From Streptomyces sioyaensis (GTDB taxonomy: Bacteria; Actinomycetota; Actinomycetes; Streptomycetales; Streptomycetaceae): a stretch of 64,000 nt of DNA. The stretch lies in assembly GCF_004122735.1 (NCBI RefSeq), contig NZ_SDIF01000021.1, forward strand, positions 1-64,000. The letters are read 5' to 3'. Position numbers and translations under genes: made by a program. Shown here piece by piece: positions 8,106 through 17,077 of the stretch (positions are counted from its first letter, which is position 1; every line of letters begins with the position of its first letter). Below the pieces are notes generated by a model. The model was given only the letters and a program-made list of their open reading frames with translations. It ran no database searches and was not told the DNA's origin.

Positions 8106-8774
8106 GTGTATCGCTGGGAGATCACCCGGGCCGCACTGGCGCAGCGGGTTTTCGCCATCGTCCGCAGCAGGACCTATGACGAGGCGAGCGCCACCGCCGA
8201 CACCCTGCTGTCAGCCGGCATCACCAGCCTGGAGATATCTCTCACCACCCCGTTCGCCCTGGAAGCGGTCACCACGCTCTCCCGCGAGCTCGGTGACGAC
8301 GCGATCATCGGCGCGGGCACGGTCCTTGACGCGGTATCGGCCCGGATGGCGGTCGACGCGGGGGCCCGCTACCTGGTCTCCCCCAGCCTGGACGCCGAGG
8401 TCATCCGCACCGGCCACCGCTATGGCGTGCCGGTCTTCCCCGGTGTGTCGACGCCGACCGAGATGGTCCGCGGCCTCGAACTCGGTGCGGACGCGCTCAA
8501 ACTGTTCCCCGCCGCGGCGCACGATCCGTCCTGGCTGACGGAGGTCCGGGCCGCGCTGCCGCAGGTGCCGCTGCTGCCGACGGGCGGGGTGACGGTCGAG
8601 AGCGCGCCGGAGTGGATCGCCGCGGGCGCGGTCGCCGTCGGGATGGGCGCGGCCCTCTCCGAGGGCGACCGGGACACCGTTGCCAAGCGCGCCGCCGACC
8701 TCCTCGTCCGTCTCGACGAGGCCGCCCCCGACCGTCGGACGACGAGGGGCAGCGCGGACCTCTACGAGGACTGA
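8106..8774 (+). CDS. eda: 2-dehydro-3-deoxyphosphogluconate (KDPG/KHG) aldolase
   Basis: A class I aldolase of 222 residues splitting 2-keto-3-deoxy-6-phosphogluconate or 4-hydroxy-2-oxoglutarate to pyruvate and an aldehyde. The GTG at 8106 follows AAGGAAGGA (8085-8093) at a rather long 12-base spacing. Key features are FAIVR near the N-terminus, the catalytic Glu in LEISLTTP, the substrate glycines in GAGTV, the Schiff-base Lys in ALKLFPA and the phosphate-binding TGGV and VGMGAAL loops. It is monocistronic and convergent with the next VOC gene. Location near the sugar-uptake unit suggests sugar-acid catabolism, but no other Entner-Doudoroff gene is here. Confidence 0.9.
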   Translation: MYRWEITRAALAQRVFAIVRSRTYDEASATADTLLSAGITSLEISLTTPFALEAVTTLSRELGDDAIIGAGTVLDAVSARMAVDAGARYLVSPSLDAEVIRTGHRYGVPVFPGVSTPTEMVRGLELGADALKLFPAAAHDPSWLTEVRAALPQVPLLPTGGVTVESAPEWIAAGAVAVGMGAALSEGDRDTVAKRAADLLVRLDEAAPDRRTTRGSADLYED

Positions 8775-8914
8775 CGCCCCGTCGGTTCGCCGCTGCCCGG
8801 CCCCCTGCGGCCGTTCCACCAGCCGTTCAAGGGGTGAGTGGGTGCACCTGACCTGTCCGGCTGATCCGGCTGATCCGGCTGAGCGGAGCCCGGTCCGGCC
8901 GGCCCCGCGGGCGA

Positions 8915-9313
8915 TCAGCCGCCGGTGCCGGTGTGCTCGGTGGCGGCAGCGTGGTCAGCGGAGGCGGCCGTGTGCGCGAGGACATTGACCACCCGGCCGT
9001 TCGGGTCCTTGACGAAGAAGCGGCGGACGCCCCACTCCTCGTCCTGGAGCGGCCGGACGATCGGTGCGCCGGAGCTCAGCACGGCCGCGTAGGCCGCGTC
9101 CACGTCGTCGACCTCGATGCTCAGGTCGGGGGTGACCGGGGCGGTCCTGTCGTGGGTGAGGAAGGAGAGCTGGGCGGTGGGGTTGGCGGGGGAGGCGAGG
9201 GTCATCACCCAGCCCTGGTTCATCACCTCCTCCATGCCCAGCAGGCCGTAGAACGTGCGGTTCTCCTCCAGGGCGTCGCACTGGAGGTTCGGGACGACGC
9301 GGTGTACGGGCAC
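8915..9313 (-). CDS. VOC family protein (glyoxalase-like)
   Basis: A 132-residue cytosolic protein. The GTG at 9313 is selected because GAAGGAG lies 6 bases upstream and the product then begins with the first VOC strand (VHRVVPNLQC). The N-terminal module contains TFYGLLGMEEVMNQGWVMTL, the second contains DLSIEVDDVDAAYAAVLSSG, and the end is FFVKDPNGRVVNVLAH, a typical terminal strand of the fold. It faces away from the GntR gene, with a 268-base shared promoter region. Ligand and enzymatic role are not evident. Confidence 0.8.
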   Translation of the reverse strand: MPVHRVVPNLQCDALEENRTFYGLLGMEEVMNQGWVMTLASPANPTAQLSFLTHDRTAPVTPDLSIEVDDVDAAYAAVLSSGAPIVRPLQDEEWGVRRFFVKDPNGRVVNVLAHTAASADHAAATEHTGTGG

Positions 9314-9519
9314 GGGTGGCTCCTTCGGGGCGGGACGGGCGGCTGCCGGGCCGGGGACCGGGCAGTGCGGCGGGAGGTGCCGGACGGATTCTTCCGTGCG
9401 GCCGCCGGCGCCGCCCGCGGTTGCCGACACCTCCGCAAGCCGTGCCCGGCCGCCGTACGCCGAGGGCGCCGCGTCCCGGACGTCCGCCCGCACCCATCGG
9501 CACGGTGCCCGCACCCGCC

Positions 9520-9582
9520 TTGTCCGGACAATGTGACCTCCGGACTTCCCGTCATCTGCGCGGGCGGATACGCTCGCGAGCG
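9520..9582 (+). promoter_or_regulatory. Control region of the GntR gene
   Basis: Two perfect 12-bp palindromes: TTGTCCGGACAA (9520-9531) and CGCTCGCGAGCG (9571-9582). A GGATAC -10-like hexamer at 9566-9571 would place the transcription start at or very near the GTG at 9582, so the regulator may be translated from a leaderless message. The second palindrome spans this point. Autoregulation is inferred. Confidence 0.45.
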
Positions 9583-10358
9583 TGGGGAAACGCGAGAGTG
9601 AAGAGGCCCTGGGCGCCGGGAGCCCCGTCCAGTTCAGCGTGGACCGGAGCAGTCCGGTCCCGTTGTATTTCCAGCTGTCCCAGCAGCTGGAGGCCGCGAT
9701 CGAGAACGGCAAACTGGCACCCGGCAGCCTGCTCGGCAACGAGATCGAGCTGGCCGGCCGGCTCGGGCTGTCCCGGCCGACGGTCCGGCAGGCCATCCAG
9801 TCGCTGGTCGACAAGGGGCTGCTGGTGCGCCGCCGCGGCATCGGCACCCAGGTGGTCCACAGCCAGGTCAAGCGCCCGCTGGAGCTGAGCAGCCTCTACG
9901 ACGACCTGGAGGCGGCCGGACAGAAGCCGGCCACCCGGGTGCTGCTCAACACCACCACCGAGGCCGACGCAGAGGTCGCCGCCGCGCTGGGGATCGCCGA
10001 GGGGGCCCAGGTCGCGCTGGTCGAGCGGCTGCGGCTGACGCATGGCGAGCCCGTCGCGCATCTGCGCAACCACCTTCCCGCGGGGCTGCTCCCGCTGGAG
10101 ACCGCCGCGCTGGAGGAGACCGGTCTGTACCGCCTGATGCGGTCGGCCGGCATCACCCTGCACAGCGCCCGCCAGGCCGTCGGCGCCCGCGCCGCGACCG
10201 CGGAGGAGGGCGAGCGGCTCGACGAGCCCGAGGGCGCCCCGTTGCTCACGATGCAGCGGACGACGTTCGACGACACCGGGCGCGCCGTCGAGTTCGGCTC
10301 GCACGTCTACCGCGCCTCCCGTTACGCCTTCGAGTTCCAGCTGCTGGTGCGTCCCTGA
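9582..10358 (+). CDS. GntR-family (HutC/UTRA) transcriptional regulator
   Basis: 258 residues. A winged-helix GntR domain occupies ~25-95 (PLYFQLSQQLEAAIENGKLAPG, with recognition helix GLSRPTVRQAIQSLVDKGLL). The C-terminal UTRA ligand-binding domain spans ~105-255, with VALVERLRLTHGEPVA and the closing FEFQLLVRP. No ribosome site precedes the GTG, consistent with a leaderless start. HutC-type regulators bind sugars or small acids; its position upstream of the tandem binding proteins, permease, ATPase and ROK kinase makes it the likely regulator of that uptake operon. A hairpin follows the stop directly. Confidence 0.9.
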   Translation: MGKRESEEALGAGSPVQFSVDRSSPVPLYFQLSQQLEAAIENGKLAPGSLLGNEIELAGRLGLSRPTVRQAIQSLVDKGLLVRRRGIGTQVVHSQVKRPLELSSLYDDLEAAGQKPATRVLLNTTTEADAEVAAALGIAEGAQVALVERLRLTHGEPVAHLRNHLPAGLLPLETAALEETGLYRLMRSAGITLHSARQAVGARAATAEEGERLDEPEGAPLLTMQRTTFDDTGRAVEFGSHVYRASRYAFEFQLLVRP

Positions 10359-10360
10359 GC

Positions 10361-10382
10361 GGGGCGGGCGCGCGCCCGCCCC
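10361..10382 (+). terminator. Terminator after GntR gene
   Basis: A 22-bp perfect inverted repeat, GGGGCGGGCGC / GCGCCCGCCCC, begins 3 bases after the stop of the regulator. The remaining interval 10383-10724 shows no gene. Confidence 0.75.
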
Positions 10383-10724
10383 GGACGGCCTCGGCGCGGG
10401 CCGGCTCCGACTCGACCGGTGCCCGGCTCCGGCCGCTGCCCGGCCGCGCCGTCCCTCGCCTCCGCGGTGCGCCTCCGTCATGCGCCTTCGCCTGCCCGGA
10501 GCGCCGCCCGAGCCGGCGGACCGCGCCGCACCGTCGTACGCCGTCATCCGCTCCCGGCAGGTGCTGTCACCCGCCCCCGGAAGCTCCCTTCGCCTGCCTC
10601 CCCGCCCGCCCCGTGCGGGTGCCCCGGAGGGGCGTCGCACCGGCCACCCCGTCCTCCTGAGGGCATTGGCCGGGCGATATTGCCCGTAATTCCCTGCTTT
10701 ATCGGGGCCGCTTCAAGGCCAGTC

Positions 10725-10775
10725 GTCAGAATGTTCTGACAAACCATTGACGTGGCTCCGTGCGCGCCGTTACAA
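10725..10775 (+). promoter_or_regulatory. Promoter and operator of the sugar-uptake operon
   Basis: GTCAGAA-TG-TTCTGAC (10725-10740) is a perfect 7+7 dyad. Seven bases downstream is TTGACG (10747-10752), then a 17-base spacer and TTACAA (10770-10775), a good vegetative promoter. The first gene starts at 10823. The dyad is the best candidate site for the upstream GntR regulator. Confidence 0.65.
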
Positions 10776-10822
10776 ACTCCTCCAACCGCATTCCGGCGGC
10801 CGGGAGAAAAGGCGGTTCCACG

Positions 10823-11839
10823 ATGAACGGCGTGCGTACGGCTAGCCCCCTCACTGTCCGCGGCAGCACGGTGCGCTGTGCCGTCGCCTTACTGACCACC
10901 CTCGCGCTGGCCACCGGATGCGCCGCCGCCCAGGGCACCACGGACGGCAGCGGCCAGACGGACAAGGGCGCCGCCACCCCGCGCATGACGATCGGGATGG
11001 TCAGCCACTCCGGAGACGGCGACACCTTCTGGGACATCGTCCAGAACGGCGCGGAGCGCGCGGCCGCCAAGGACCACGTGAAGTTCCTGTACGCCCACGA
11101 CAAGGAGGGCGCCCAGCAGGCCGCGCTGATCCAGTCGTACATCGACCAGAAGGTGGACGGGCTGATCGTCACCCTCGCCAAGCCGGAGGCCGTCCAGGCG
11201 GCCGTCCGCAAGGCCGTGGCGCGGGGCATCCCCGTCATCACCATCAACTCCGGCGGCGAGTTCTCCAAGGCGTACGGGGCGCTGACCCACATCGGGCAGG
11301 ACGAGTCGGTGGCCGGTCGCGCGGTCGGCGAGGAGCTCAACAACCGGCACGCGAAGAAGACCCTCTGCGTCATCCACGAGCAGGGCAACGTCTCGCTGGA
11401 GGACCGCTGCGCGGGGGTCCGCAAGGCCTTCCACGGGACGGTCGAGAACCTCGATGTCGACGGCACCAACGCGCCGGCCTCGCAGTCGTCGGTCGAGGCG
11501 AAGCTGCAGTCCGACAAGTCCATCGACGCGATCGTCACGCTCGGTGCGCCGATGGCGGCGACCTCCGTCAAGGCCAAGGAGCAGGCGGGCAGCTCCGCGC
11601 AGATCGCGACCTTCGATCTGAACTCCGCCGTCGTCAAGCTGCTCAAGGCCAAGGACGTCACCTTCGCCGTCGATCAGCAGCCCTACCTCCAGGGCTACGA
11701 AGCGGTGGACCTGCTGTGGCTCCACCGGGCCAACGCCGATGTGCTCGGCGGCGGCAAGCCGGTGCTCACCGGGCCCGCCCTGGTCACCGAAAAGGACGTA
11801 CCGAAGCTCACCGAGTACACCGGGCGAGGCACCCGGTGA
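10823..11839 (+). CDS. Sugar ABC transporter substrate-binding lipoprotein, copy 1
   Basis: A 338-residue lipoprotein of the periplasmic-binding-protein-like I (RbsB/FrcB) type. The ATG at 10823 gives a signal peptide ending in the lipobox LATGC, so the mature protein is tethered to the outer face of the membrane. The fold shows the signature [16 protein letters not shown] at the sugar cleft, [20 protein letters not shown] and [20 protein letters not shown] near the C-terminus. It is the first gene of the operon, and its paralog follows 185 bases later. Two binding proteins with one permease suggest related but distinct ligands; the sugar cannot be named. Confidence 0.9.
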   Translation: MNGVRTASPLTVRGSTVRCAVALLTTLALATGCAAAQGTTDGSGQTDKGAATPRMTIGMVSHSGDGDTFWDIVQNGAERAAAKDHVKFLYAHDKEGAQQAALIQSYIDQKVDGLIVTLAKPEAVQAAVRKAVARGIPVITINSGGEFSKAYGALTHIGQDESVAGRAVGEELNNRHAKKTLCVIHEQGNVSLEDRCAGVRKAFHGTVENLDVDGTNAPASQSSVEAKLQSDKSIDAIVTLGAPMAATSVKAKEQAGSSAQIATFDLNSAVVKLLKAKDVTFAVDQQPYLQGYEAVDLLWLHRANADVLGGGKPVLTGPALVTEKDVPKLTEYTGRGTR

Positions 11840-12024
11840 GGCCTCAGGAAAGACGGGACCACCCCATGAACCGGGACAGATCACCGGTAACGGATACTTG
11901 GCCGGTTGAGCCGGCCCGACCGGTGCCGTGGCACCACACGACACACGTACGGACCGGGCAATCCGGACAGCGAATACAACCAACGCGGCCGACACGGCAG
12001 CATCAGCGGGAAGGGCGAGTCCTC

Positions 12025-13038
12025 GTGGCACGGGTTCGAAGAAGGGGACGCGTCGTCGGCGCCGTGCTGGCGGCGGTGCTCGGCGCCTCCCTGGCGGGGT
12101 GCAGCAGCACCGGAGGCCTGCGCGCGGAGCAGGAACGCGCCGCCAAGACGGCCGGCGGCAAGGCCGCGGTGAACACCCCCCGGTGGACGTTCGCGATGGT
12201 CACCCACTCCGGAGACGGCGACACCTTCTGGGACATCGTGCAGAACGGTGCCCAGCAGGCCGCCGCCAAGGACAACATCAAGTTCGTCTACGGGCACGAC
12301 AAGGAGGCCCAGCGGCAGAGCCAGCTGGTGCAGTCCTACATCGACCAGAAGGTCGACGGGCTGATCGTCTCGCTGGCCAAGCCCAACGCCATGAAGGACG
12401 TGGTCGCCAAGGCCGAGAAGGCCGGCATCCCGGTGATCACGGTGAACTCCGGCGCCGACGAGTCCAAGGCGTTCGGCGCGCTCAGCCACATCGGCCAGGA
12501 CGAGACCGTGGCCGGTGAGGCGGTCGGCGAGGAGCTGAACAAGCGCGGCCGGAAGAAGGCCCTGTGCGTACTGCACGAGCAGGGCAACGTGGGCCACGAG
12601 CAGCGCTGCGACGGCGCCAAGAAGACCTTCAAGGGCGATCTGCAGAAGCTCTACGTCGAGGGCACCAACATGCCCGACGTGCAGTCCTCCATCGAGTCCA
12701 AGCTCCAGGCGGACCGGGGCATCGACGCCGTCGTCACGCTCGGCGCCCCGTTCGCCGACACCGCCGTCAAGGCCAGGGAGCAGGCCGGCAGCAAGGCCGA
12801 GATCGACACCTTCGACCTGAACGCCCAGGTCGCGACCGGGCTCAAGGACGGCACCCTCGGCTTCGCCGTCGACCAGCAGCCCTACCTCCAGGGTTATGAG
12901 GCCGTCGACCTGCTGTGGCTGTACAAGTACAACTCCGACGTCCTCGGCGGCGGCAAGCCGGTGCTCACCGGACCCCAGGTGATCACCAAGAAGGACGCCG
13001 CCGCACTGCAGGACTACACGAAGCGGGGGACCCGATGA
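12025..13038 (+). CDS. Sugar ABC transporter substrate-binding lipoprotein, copy 2
   Basis: A paralog of the preceding gene, 337 residues. The GTG at 12025 (GGAAGGG about 10 bases upstream) is chosen because it yields a compact signal peptide ending in the lipobox LAGC; an in-frame ATG at 11866 would add 53 residues with no signal function. It shares [27 protein letters not shown] and [18 protein letters not shown] with copy 1 but differs throughout the rest, so this is an old duplication rather than an assembly artefact. The stop overlaps the permease ATG, tying this copy most tightly to the transporter. The 185-base gap before it could hold a second promoter. Confidence 0.9.
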   Translation: MARVRRRGRVVGAVLAAVLGASLAGCSSTGGLRAEQERAAKTAGGKAAVNTPRWTFAMVTHSGDGDTFWDIVQNGAQQAAAKDNIKFVYGHDKEAQRQSQLVQSYIDQKVDGLIVSLAKPNAMKDVVAKAEKAGIPVITVNSGADESKAFGALSHIGQDETVAGEAVGEELNKRGRKKALCVLHEQGNVGHEQRCDGAKKTFKGDLQKLYVEGTNMPDVQSSIESKLQADRGIDAVVTLGAPFADTAVKAREQAGSKAEIDTFDLNAQVATGLKDGTLGFAVDQQPYLQGYEAVDLLWLYKYNSDVLGGGKPVLTGPQVITKKDAAALQDYTKRGTR

Positions 13039-14090
13039 GCCGCACCGAGTCGTCCCTGGTACAGCCCGCCAAGGCCGACGAACGGCTGCTGCACCGCTCC
13101 CTGACGCGCAGACTGATGGGCCGCCCCGAACTGGGCTCGGTCGTCGGCGCCGCCGCCGTCTTCGTCTTCTTCTCGATCGTCGCCGAGCCGTTCCTCCAGG
13201 CCTCCAGCCTCTCCACGGTGCTCTATGCGTCCTCGACGATCGGCATCATGGCCGTGCCGGTGGCGCTGTTGATGATCGGCGGGGAATTCGATCTGTCGGC
13301 CGGTGTCATGGTCGTCAGCTCGGCGCTGATCTCCTCGATGTTCAGCTACCAGATGACCGCCAACACCTGGGTGGGCGTCGGGGTGTCGCTGCTGGTGACC
13401 CTCGCCATCGGTGCGTTCAACGGACTGTTGCTGACCCGTACGAAGCTGCCCAGCTTCATCATCACGCTCGGCACCTTCTTCATGCTGACGGGCCTCAACC
13501 TCGGCTTCACCAAGCTGATCGACGGCACCGTCTCGACGAAGTCCATCGCCGACATGGAGGGCTTCAACTCGGCCCGTACGGTCTTCGCCTCGCACCTGAC
13601 CCTCGGCAGCGTCGACATCCAGATCACCATCCTGTGGTGGCTCGTCCTGGTCGGCTTCGCGACCTGGATCCTGCTGCGCACCCGCGTCGGCAACTGGATC
13701 TTCGCGGTGGGCGGCAACGCCGATGCCGCGCGGGCGGTGGGTGTCCCGGTGACCAAGACCAAGATCGGCCTCTACATGGGCGTCGCCTTCGCCGCCTGGG
13801 TCTCCGGCCAGCATCTGCTGTTCTCGTACGACGCGATCCAGTCCGGCGACGGGGTGGGCAACGAATTCCTCTACATCATCGCGGCCGCGGTCGGCGGCTG
13901 TCTGATGACCGGCGGCTTCGGCTCGGCGATCGGCGCGGCCGTCGGCGCCTTCATCTTCGGCATGGCGAGCAAGGGCATCGTCTACGCGCAGTGGAACCCG
14001 GACTGGTACAAGTTCTTCCTCGGCGCGATGCTGCTGCTCGCCACACTCCTGAACGCATGGGTCCGCAAGCGGGCGGAGGAAAAGGCATGA
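13035..14090 (+). CDS. Sugar ABC transporter permease (RbsC/FrcC type)
   Basis: A 351-residue integral membrane protein with about nine or ten hydrophobic helices between residues ~35 and 345. Family marks include [11 protein letters not shown] after the second helix, [11 protein letters not shown] in the middle and [11 protein letters not shown] in the cytoplasmic coupling loop, all characteristic of BPD_transp_2 (CUT2) permeases. The ATG overlaps the stop of binding protein 2 and its own stop overlaps the ATPase start, so translation of the three is coupled. It probably works as a homodimer, as usual for CUT2 systems with a single permease gene. Confidence 0.92.
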   Translation: MSRTESSLVQPAKADERLLHRSLTRRLMGRPELGSVVGAAAVFVFFSIVAEPFLQASSLSTVLYASSTIGIMAVPVALLMIGGEFDLSAGVMVVSSALISSMFSYQMTANTWVGVGVSLLVTLAIGAFNGLLLTRTKLPSFIITLGTFFMLTGLNLGFTKLIDGTVSTKSIADMEGFNSARTVFASHLTLGSVDIQITILWWLVLVGFATWILLRTRVGNWIFAVGGNADAARAVGVPVTKTKIGLYMGVAFAAWVSGQHLLFSYDAIQSGDGVGNEFLYIIAAAVGGCLMTGGFGSAIGAAVGAFIFGMASKGIVYAQWNPDWYKFFLGAMLLLATLLNAWVRKRAEEKA

Positions 14091-14896
14091 CAGCGCTGGT
14101 CGAGCTGGCCGACGTCAGCAAGTACTACGGCAACGTCCGGGCACTGGAGGGGGTGTCCCTGGAGGTGCACGCGGGGGAGATCTCCTGTGTGCTCGGCGAC
14201 AACGGTGCCGGCAAGTCCACCCTCATCAAGATCATCGCCGGGCTGCACCGGCACGACGCGGGCTCCTTCACCATCGAGGGTGAGGAGACCACCCTGTCCT
14301 CCCCGCGCGAGGCCCTGGACCGCGGCATCGCCACCGTCTACCAGGACCTTGCCGTGGTCCCGCTCATGCCGGTGTGGCGGAACTTCTTCCTCGGCTCCGA
14401 ACCGACCACCGGCGTGGGCCCCTTCAAGCGGCTCGACGTCAAGACGATGCGCGAGACCACCCGCAGCGAGCTGCTGCGGATGGGCATCGACCTGCGCGAC
14501 GTCGACCAGCCCATCGGGACGCTGTCCGGCGGTGAGCGGCAGTGCGTCGCCATCGCCCGGGCCGTCTACTTCGGTGCCAAGGTCCTCGTCCTGGACGAGC
14601 CGACGGCGGCGCTCGGCGTCAAGCAGTCCGGCGTGGTCCTCAAGTACGTCGCGGCCGCCCGGGATGCCGGACTCGGCGTGGTATTGATCACCCACAACCC
14701 GCACCACGCCTATCTCGTCGGCGACCGTTTCGTGCTCCTCAAGCGCGGCACGATGGCCGGCAGCCACGCCAAAACGGAGATCGCCCTGGAGGAGCTGACC
14801 CGCCAGATGGCAGGCGGCAGCGAGCTGGAGCAGCTCAGCCACGAGCTGGCCCGCACCGCGACCCCGGAATTCCCCGGAGGCCATCGACCCGACTGA
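14087..14896 (+). CDS. Sugar ABC transporter ATP-binding protein (FrcA-like, single NBD)
   Basis: 269 residues, start overlapping the permease stop by ATGA. Walker A is GDNGAGKST (~38-46), the Q-loop is in VYQDLAVV, the signature is LSGGERQ and Walker B is [11 protein letters not shown]; the switch His is in ITHNPHH. Most CUT2 transporters use a ~500-residue duplicated ATPase; this single-domain form matches the FrcA subgroup, so two copies would assemble per transporter. It ends the transporter block; a hairpin follows at 14915. Confidence 0.92.
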   Translation: MTALVELADVSKYYGNVRALEGVSLEVHAGEISCVLGDNGAGKSTLIKIIAGLHRHDAGSFTIEGEETTLSSPREALDRGIATVYQDLAVVPLMPVWRNFFLGSEPTTGVGPFKRLDVKTMRETTRSELLRMGIDLRDVDQPIGTLSGGERQCVAIARAVYFGAKVLVLDEPTAALGVKQSGVVLKYVAAARDAGLGVVLITHNPHHAYLVGDRFVLLKRGTMAGSHAKTEIALEELTRQMAGGSELEQLSHELARTATPEFPGGHRPD

Positions 14897-14914
14897 GACA
14901 CCTGTGGGAGCGCC

Positions 14915-14948
14915 GCGCCCCGCACCGCCTCCGGGCCGTGCGGGGCGC
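14915..14948 (+). terminator. Hairpin between transporter genes and ROK kinase
   Basis: GCGCCCCGCAC (14915-14925) pairs perfectly with GTGCGGGGCGC (14938-14948) across a 12-base loop. It may terminate or attenuate before the ROK gene at 15135; the rest of the 238-base interval shows no gene. Confidence 0.6.
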
Positions 14949-15134
14949 ATCACCGTCGGTCGCGGTGCGCCGGACGCCGCCGGTGATGCACAATCGCAGC
15001 GAACCAGCACATCGAGGCCCCGGCCTCCCGAGACCCGCAGGGACGAGACGAGTCTTGCGCGCACGCAGCAGCCGCACGGGGGCACCACCCACACCCTTGA
15101 GGCAGTGGGGGAGTCCCGGCGAAGAGGTGGGTCG

Positions 15135-16256
15135 ATGAGCATGTACCGGGACCGGGTGCACCGCGGATCCGCCAGGGCCACCGTGCTGCGCACGGTCGGC
15201 ACCCGCGAGCGGCGCTCGCACCTGACCGCCCCCCGGGTGCCCACGGTCGGCATCGACATCGGCGGTACCAAGGTCATGGCGGGTGTCGTCGACGCCGACG
15301 GCACCATCCTGGAGCAGGTCCGCACCGAGACGCCGGACAAGTCCAAGAGCCCCAAGGTCGTCGAGGACACCATCACCGAGCTGGTGCTCGACCTCTCCGA
15401 CCGGCACGACGTCCACGCGGTGGGCATCGGCGCGGCCGGCTGGGTCGACGCGGACCGCAGCAAGGTGCTGTTCGCCCCGCATCTGAACTGGCGCAACGAG
15501 CCGCTGCGCGACCGTCTCGCCGGCCGCCTGGCCGTTCCCGTCATGGTCGACAACGACGCCAACACCGCCGCCTGGGCGGAGTGGCGCTTCGGCGCCGGAC
15601 GCGGCGAGGACCACCTCGTCATGATCACGCTCGGGACGGGCATCGGCGGCGCGATCCTGGAGGACGGCGCGGTCAAGCGCGGCAAGTACGGCGTGGCCGG
15701 GGAATTCGGCCACATGCAGGTCGTCCCGGGCGGCCACCGCTGCCCGTGCGGCAACCGCGGCTGCTGGGAGCAGTACAGCTCCGGCAATGCCCTGGTGCGC
15801 GAGGCCCGCGAGCTGGCCGCCGCCGACTCCCCGGTCGCGTACAACATCATCGAGCGGGTCGGCGGGCACATCGGCGACATCACCGGACCGCTGATCACCG
15901 AGCTGGCCCGGGAGGGCGACGCGATGTGCGTCGAGCTCCTCCAGGAGATCGGCCAGTGGCTCGGCGTCGGCATCGCCAACCTCGCGGCCGCCCTCGACCC
16001 GTCCTGCTTCGTCATCGGCGGGGGCGTCAGCGCCGCCGACGACCTGCTGATCGGCCCGGCCCGGGACGCCTTCCGGCGCCAGCTCACCGGCCGCGGCTAC
16101 CGCCCCGAAGCCACCATCGCCAAGGCCCAGTTGGGCCCCGAGGCCGGGATGGTCGGCGCCGCCGACCTGGCCCGCCTGGTGGCCCGCCGCTTCCGGCGCG
16201 CCAACCGGCGCCGCGTCGAGCGGTACGAGCGCTATGAACGGACCGGCCGCCGATGA
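15135..16256 (+). CDS. ROK-family sugar kinase (glucokinase-like)
   Basis: A cytosolic ATP-dependent hexose kinase of 373 residues. GAGGTGG precedes the ATG at 15135. The phosphate-binding loop DIGGTK (41-46), the catalytic Asp in VDNDANTAA, the second nucleotide motif TLGTGIGGA and the ROK zinc knuckle CPCGNRGCWEQ are all intact. The first ~33 residues (basic, low conservation) extend beyond the usual ROK start; a later start is possible but no better ribosome site was found. The gene lies behind the sugar transporter and ahead of the membrane protein with a 4-base overlap, so it likely phosphorylates the imported sugar. Confidence 0.9.
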   Translation: MSMYRDRVHRGSARATVLRTVGTRERRSHLTAPRVPTVGIDIGGTKVMAGVVDADGTILEQVRTETPDKSKSPKVVEDTITELVLDLSDRHDVHAVGIGAAGWVDADRSKVLFAPHLNWRNEPLRDRLAGRLAVPVMVDNDANTAAWAEWRFGAGRGEDHLVMITLGTGIGGAILEDGAVKRGKYGVAGEFGHMQVVPGGHRCPCGNRGCWEQYSSGNALVREARELAAADSPVAYNIIERVGGHIGDITGPLITELAREGDAMCVELLQEIGQWLGVGIANLAAALDPSCFVIGGGVSAADDLLIGPARDAFRRQLTGRGYRPEATIAKAQLGPEAGMVGAADLARLVARRFRRANRRRVERYERYERTGRR

Positions 16257-16825
16257 CCGACACCGACCTGCACCCCCTGCACGACGACCCGCACCCCGCC
16301 CAGCCGCCCCGCGTCAAGCGCCGTCGCCCCCTGCTGACGGCACTGATCGTCTTTCTGCTGATCGCGATCCCGGCCGGCTACATCGTCATCTCCGCCGAGC
16401 AGAGCCGCGACAGCGGCGAGGGCAAGGAGGCGGAGGCCGCCGCCACCGGTCTGACCAACGCCTTCCCCACCAAGGTCCAGCAGCGGATCTACAACGTCCC
16501 GGTCCCGATCGGCTCCACCCCGGTCTACTACTACGAGACCAACGCCTGGCAGACCAGCTCGCTGTTCGTCCAGTTCCGGACCAACGACTGGGGGCTGGAG
16601 CACTACCTCAACGCCATCGGCACCAGCACCGCGGCGCTCAAGAAGCAGCAGCAGACCATCCCGCCGGAACAGGCGTCCAAGGTCGGCTGGGGCTTCGACG
16701 ACGACCTGCCGTGGTCGGGCACCACGACCACGGACCGGGCACCGCGCCCGTCGCAGCGGATCATGGTCAGCTACGACGAGCCCGGACACCCGGTGGTCTA
16801 CACCGTCTCGACCGTGAGGTTCTGA
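16253..16825 (+). CDS. Conserved single-pass membrane protein of unknown function
   Basis: 190 residues, translationally coupled to the ROK kinase (ATGA overlap). Residues 1-25 are polar and cytoplasmic, ~27-48 form one helix (LLTALIVFLLIAIPAGYIVI), and the remainder is an extracytoplasmic domain rich in Tyr, Trp and Thr (YNVPVPIGSTPVYYYETNAW). No family function was recognised. The last ~25 residues (QRIMVSYDEPGHPVVYTVST) are echoed by two fragment repeats at 20431-20541 and 44176-44287, which seem to derive from a paralog of this gene. Confidence 0.75.
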   Translation: MTDTDLHPLHDDPHPAQPPRVKRRRPLLTALIVFLLIAIPAGYIVISAEQSRDSGEGKEAEAAATGLTNAFPTKVQQRIYNVPVPIGSTPVYYYETNAWQTSSLFVQFRTNDWGLEHYLNAIGTSTAALKKQQQTIPPEQASKVGWGFDDDLPWSGTTTTDRAPRPSQRIMVSYDEPGHPVVYTVSTVRF

Positions 16826-16910
16826 CCCCGGGCCCGCCCGGGTGTCCGTGGTGGGCCCGCCCGGGAGCCGCTCCCGAAGCCGACGGCGGCGGCCCGGCCC
16901 GGGACCCGCT

Positions 16911-16980
16911 GATTTCCGGGCCGCCGAATTTCCGGGCCGGGCTGCCGAACTTCCAGGCGGGCGCCGAATTTCCGGCCTGA
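16911..16980 (+). repeat. Four degenerate tandem repeats of GAATTTCCGGGC type
   Basis: Units at 16911, 16926, 16947 and 16966 carry GA(A)TTTCCGGGCC or close variants at 15-21 base spacing. They occupy the 3' untranslated region of the membrane-protein gene directly before a terminator. No function is evident. Confidence 0.6.
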
Positions 16981-16982
16981 CA

Positions 16983-17010
16983 AGCCCCGCCGGAGTGCGC
17001 CGGCGGGGCT
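16983..17010 (+). terminator. Terminator of the sugar-uptake/ROK transcript
   Basis: AGCCCCGCCGG (16983-16993) and CCGGCGGGGCT (17000-17010) form a perfect 11-bp stem with loop AGTGCG. Confidence 0.8.
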
Positions 17011-17039
17011 GCCACCGGTCCCGATCACCCGAGCGACTC

Positions 17040-17077
17040 TTGACACATTTCCGTTGTGCGGCGTGCAATATATTGCA
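17040..17077 (+). promoter_or_regulatory. Promoter with operator overlapping the GntR start codon
   Basis: A consensus TTGACA (17040-17045) is followed by an 18-base spacer and TGCAAT (17064-17069). The perfect 14-bp palindrome TGCAATA-TATTGCA (17064-17077) covers the -10 and reaches the first base of the proposed ATG. This geometry gives tight self-repression and a very short or absent leader. Confidence 0.65.

Noticed and set aside
7618..8538. 306-codon frame through the T-free repeat as a Thr/Glu-repeat protein
   Set aside because: It runs through a 14-bp terminator hairpin and overlaps the aldolase gene in another frame; no ribosome site precedes its GTG.
11866..12024. Upstream ATG as true start of the second binding protein
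   Set aside because: The extra 53 residues are polar and would bury the signal peptide and lipobox; the GTG at 12025 gives a standard lipoprotein start.
10823..13038. Tandem binding-protein genes as an assembly duplication
   Set aside because: The copies differ across nearly all positions outside short motifs, so they are paralogs.
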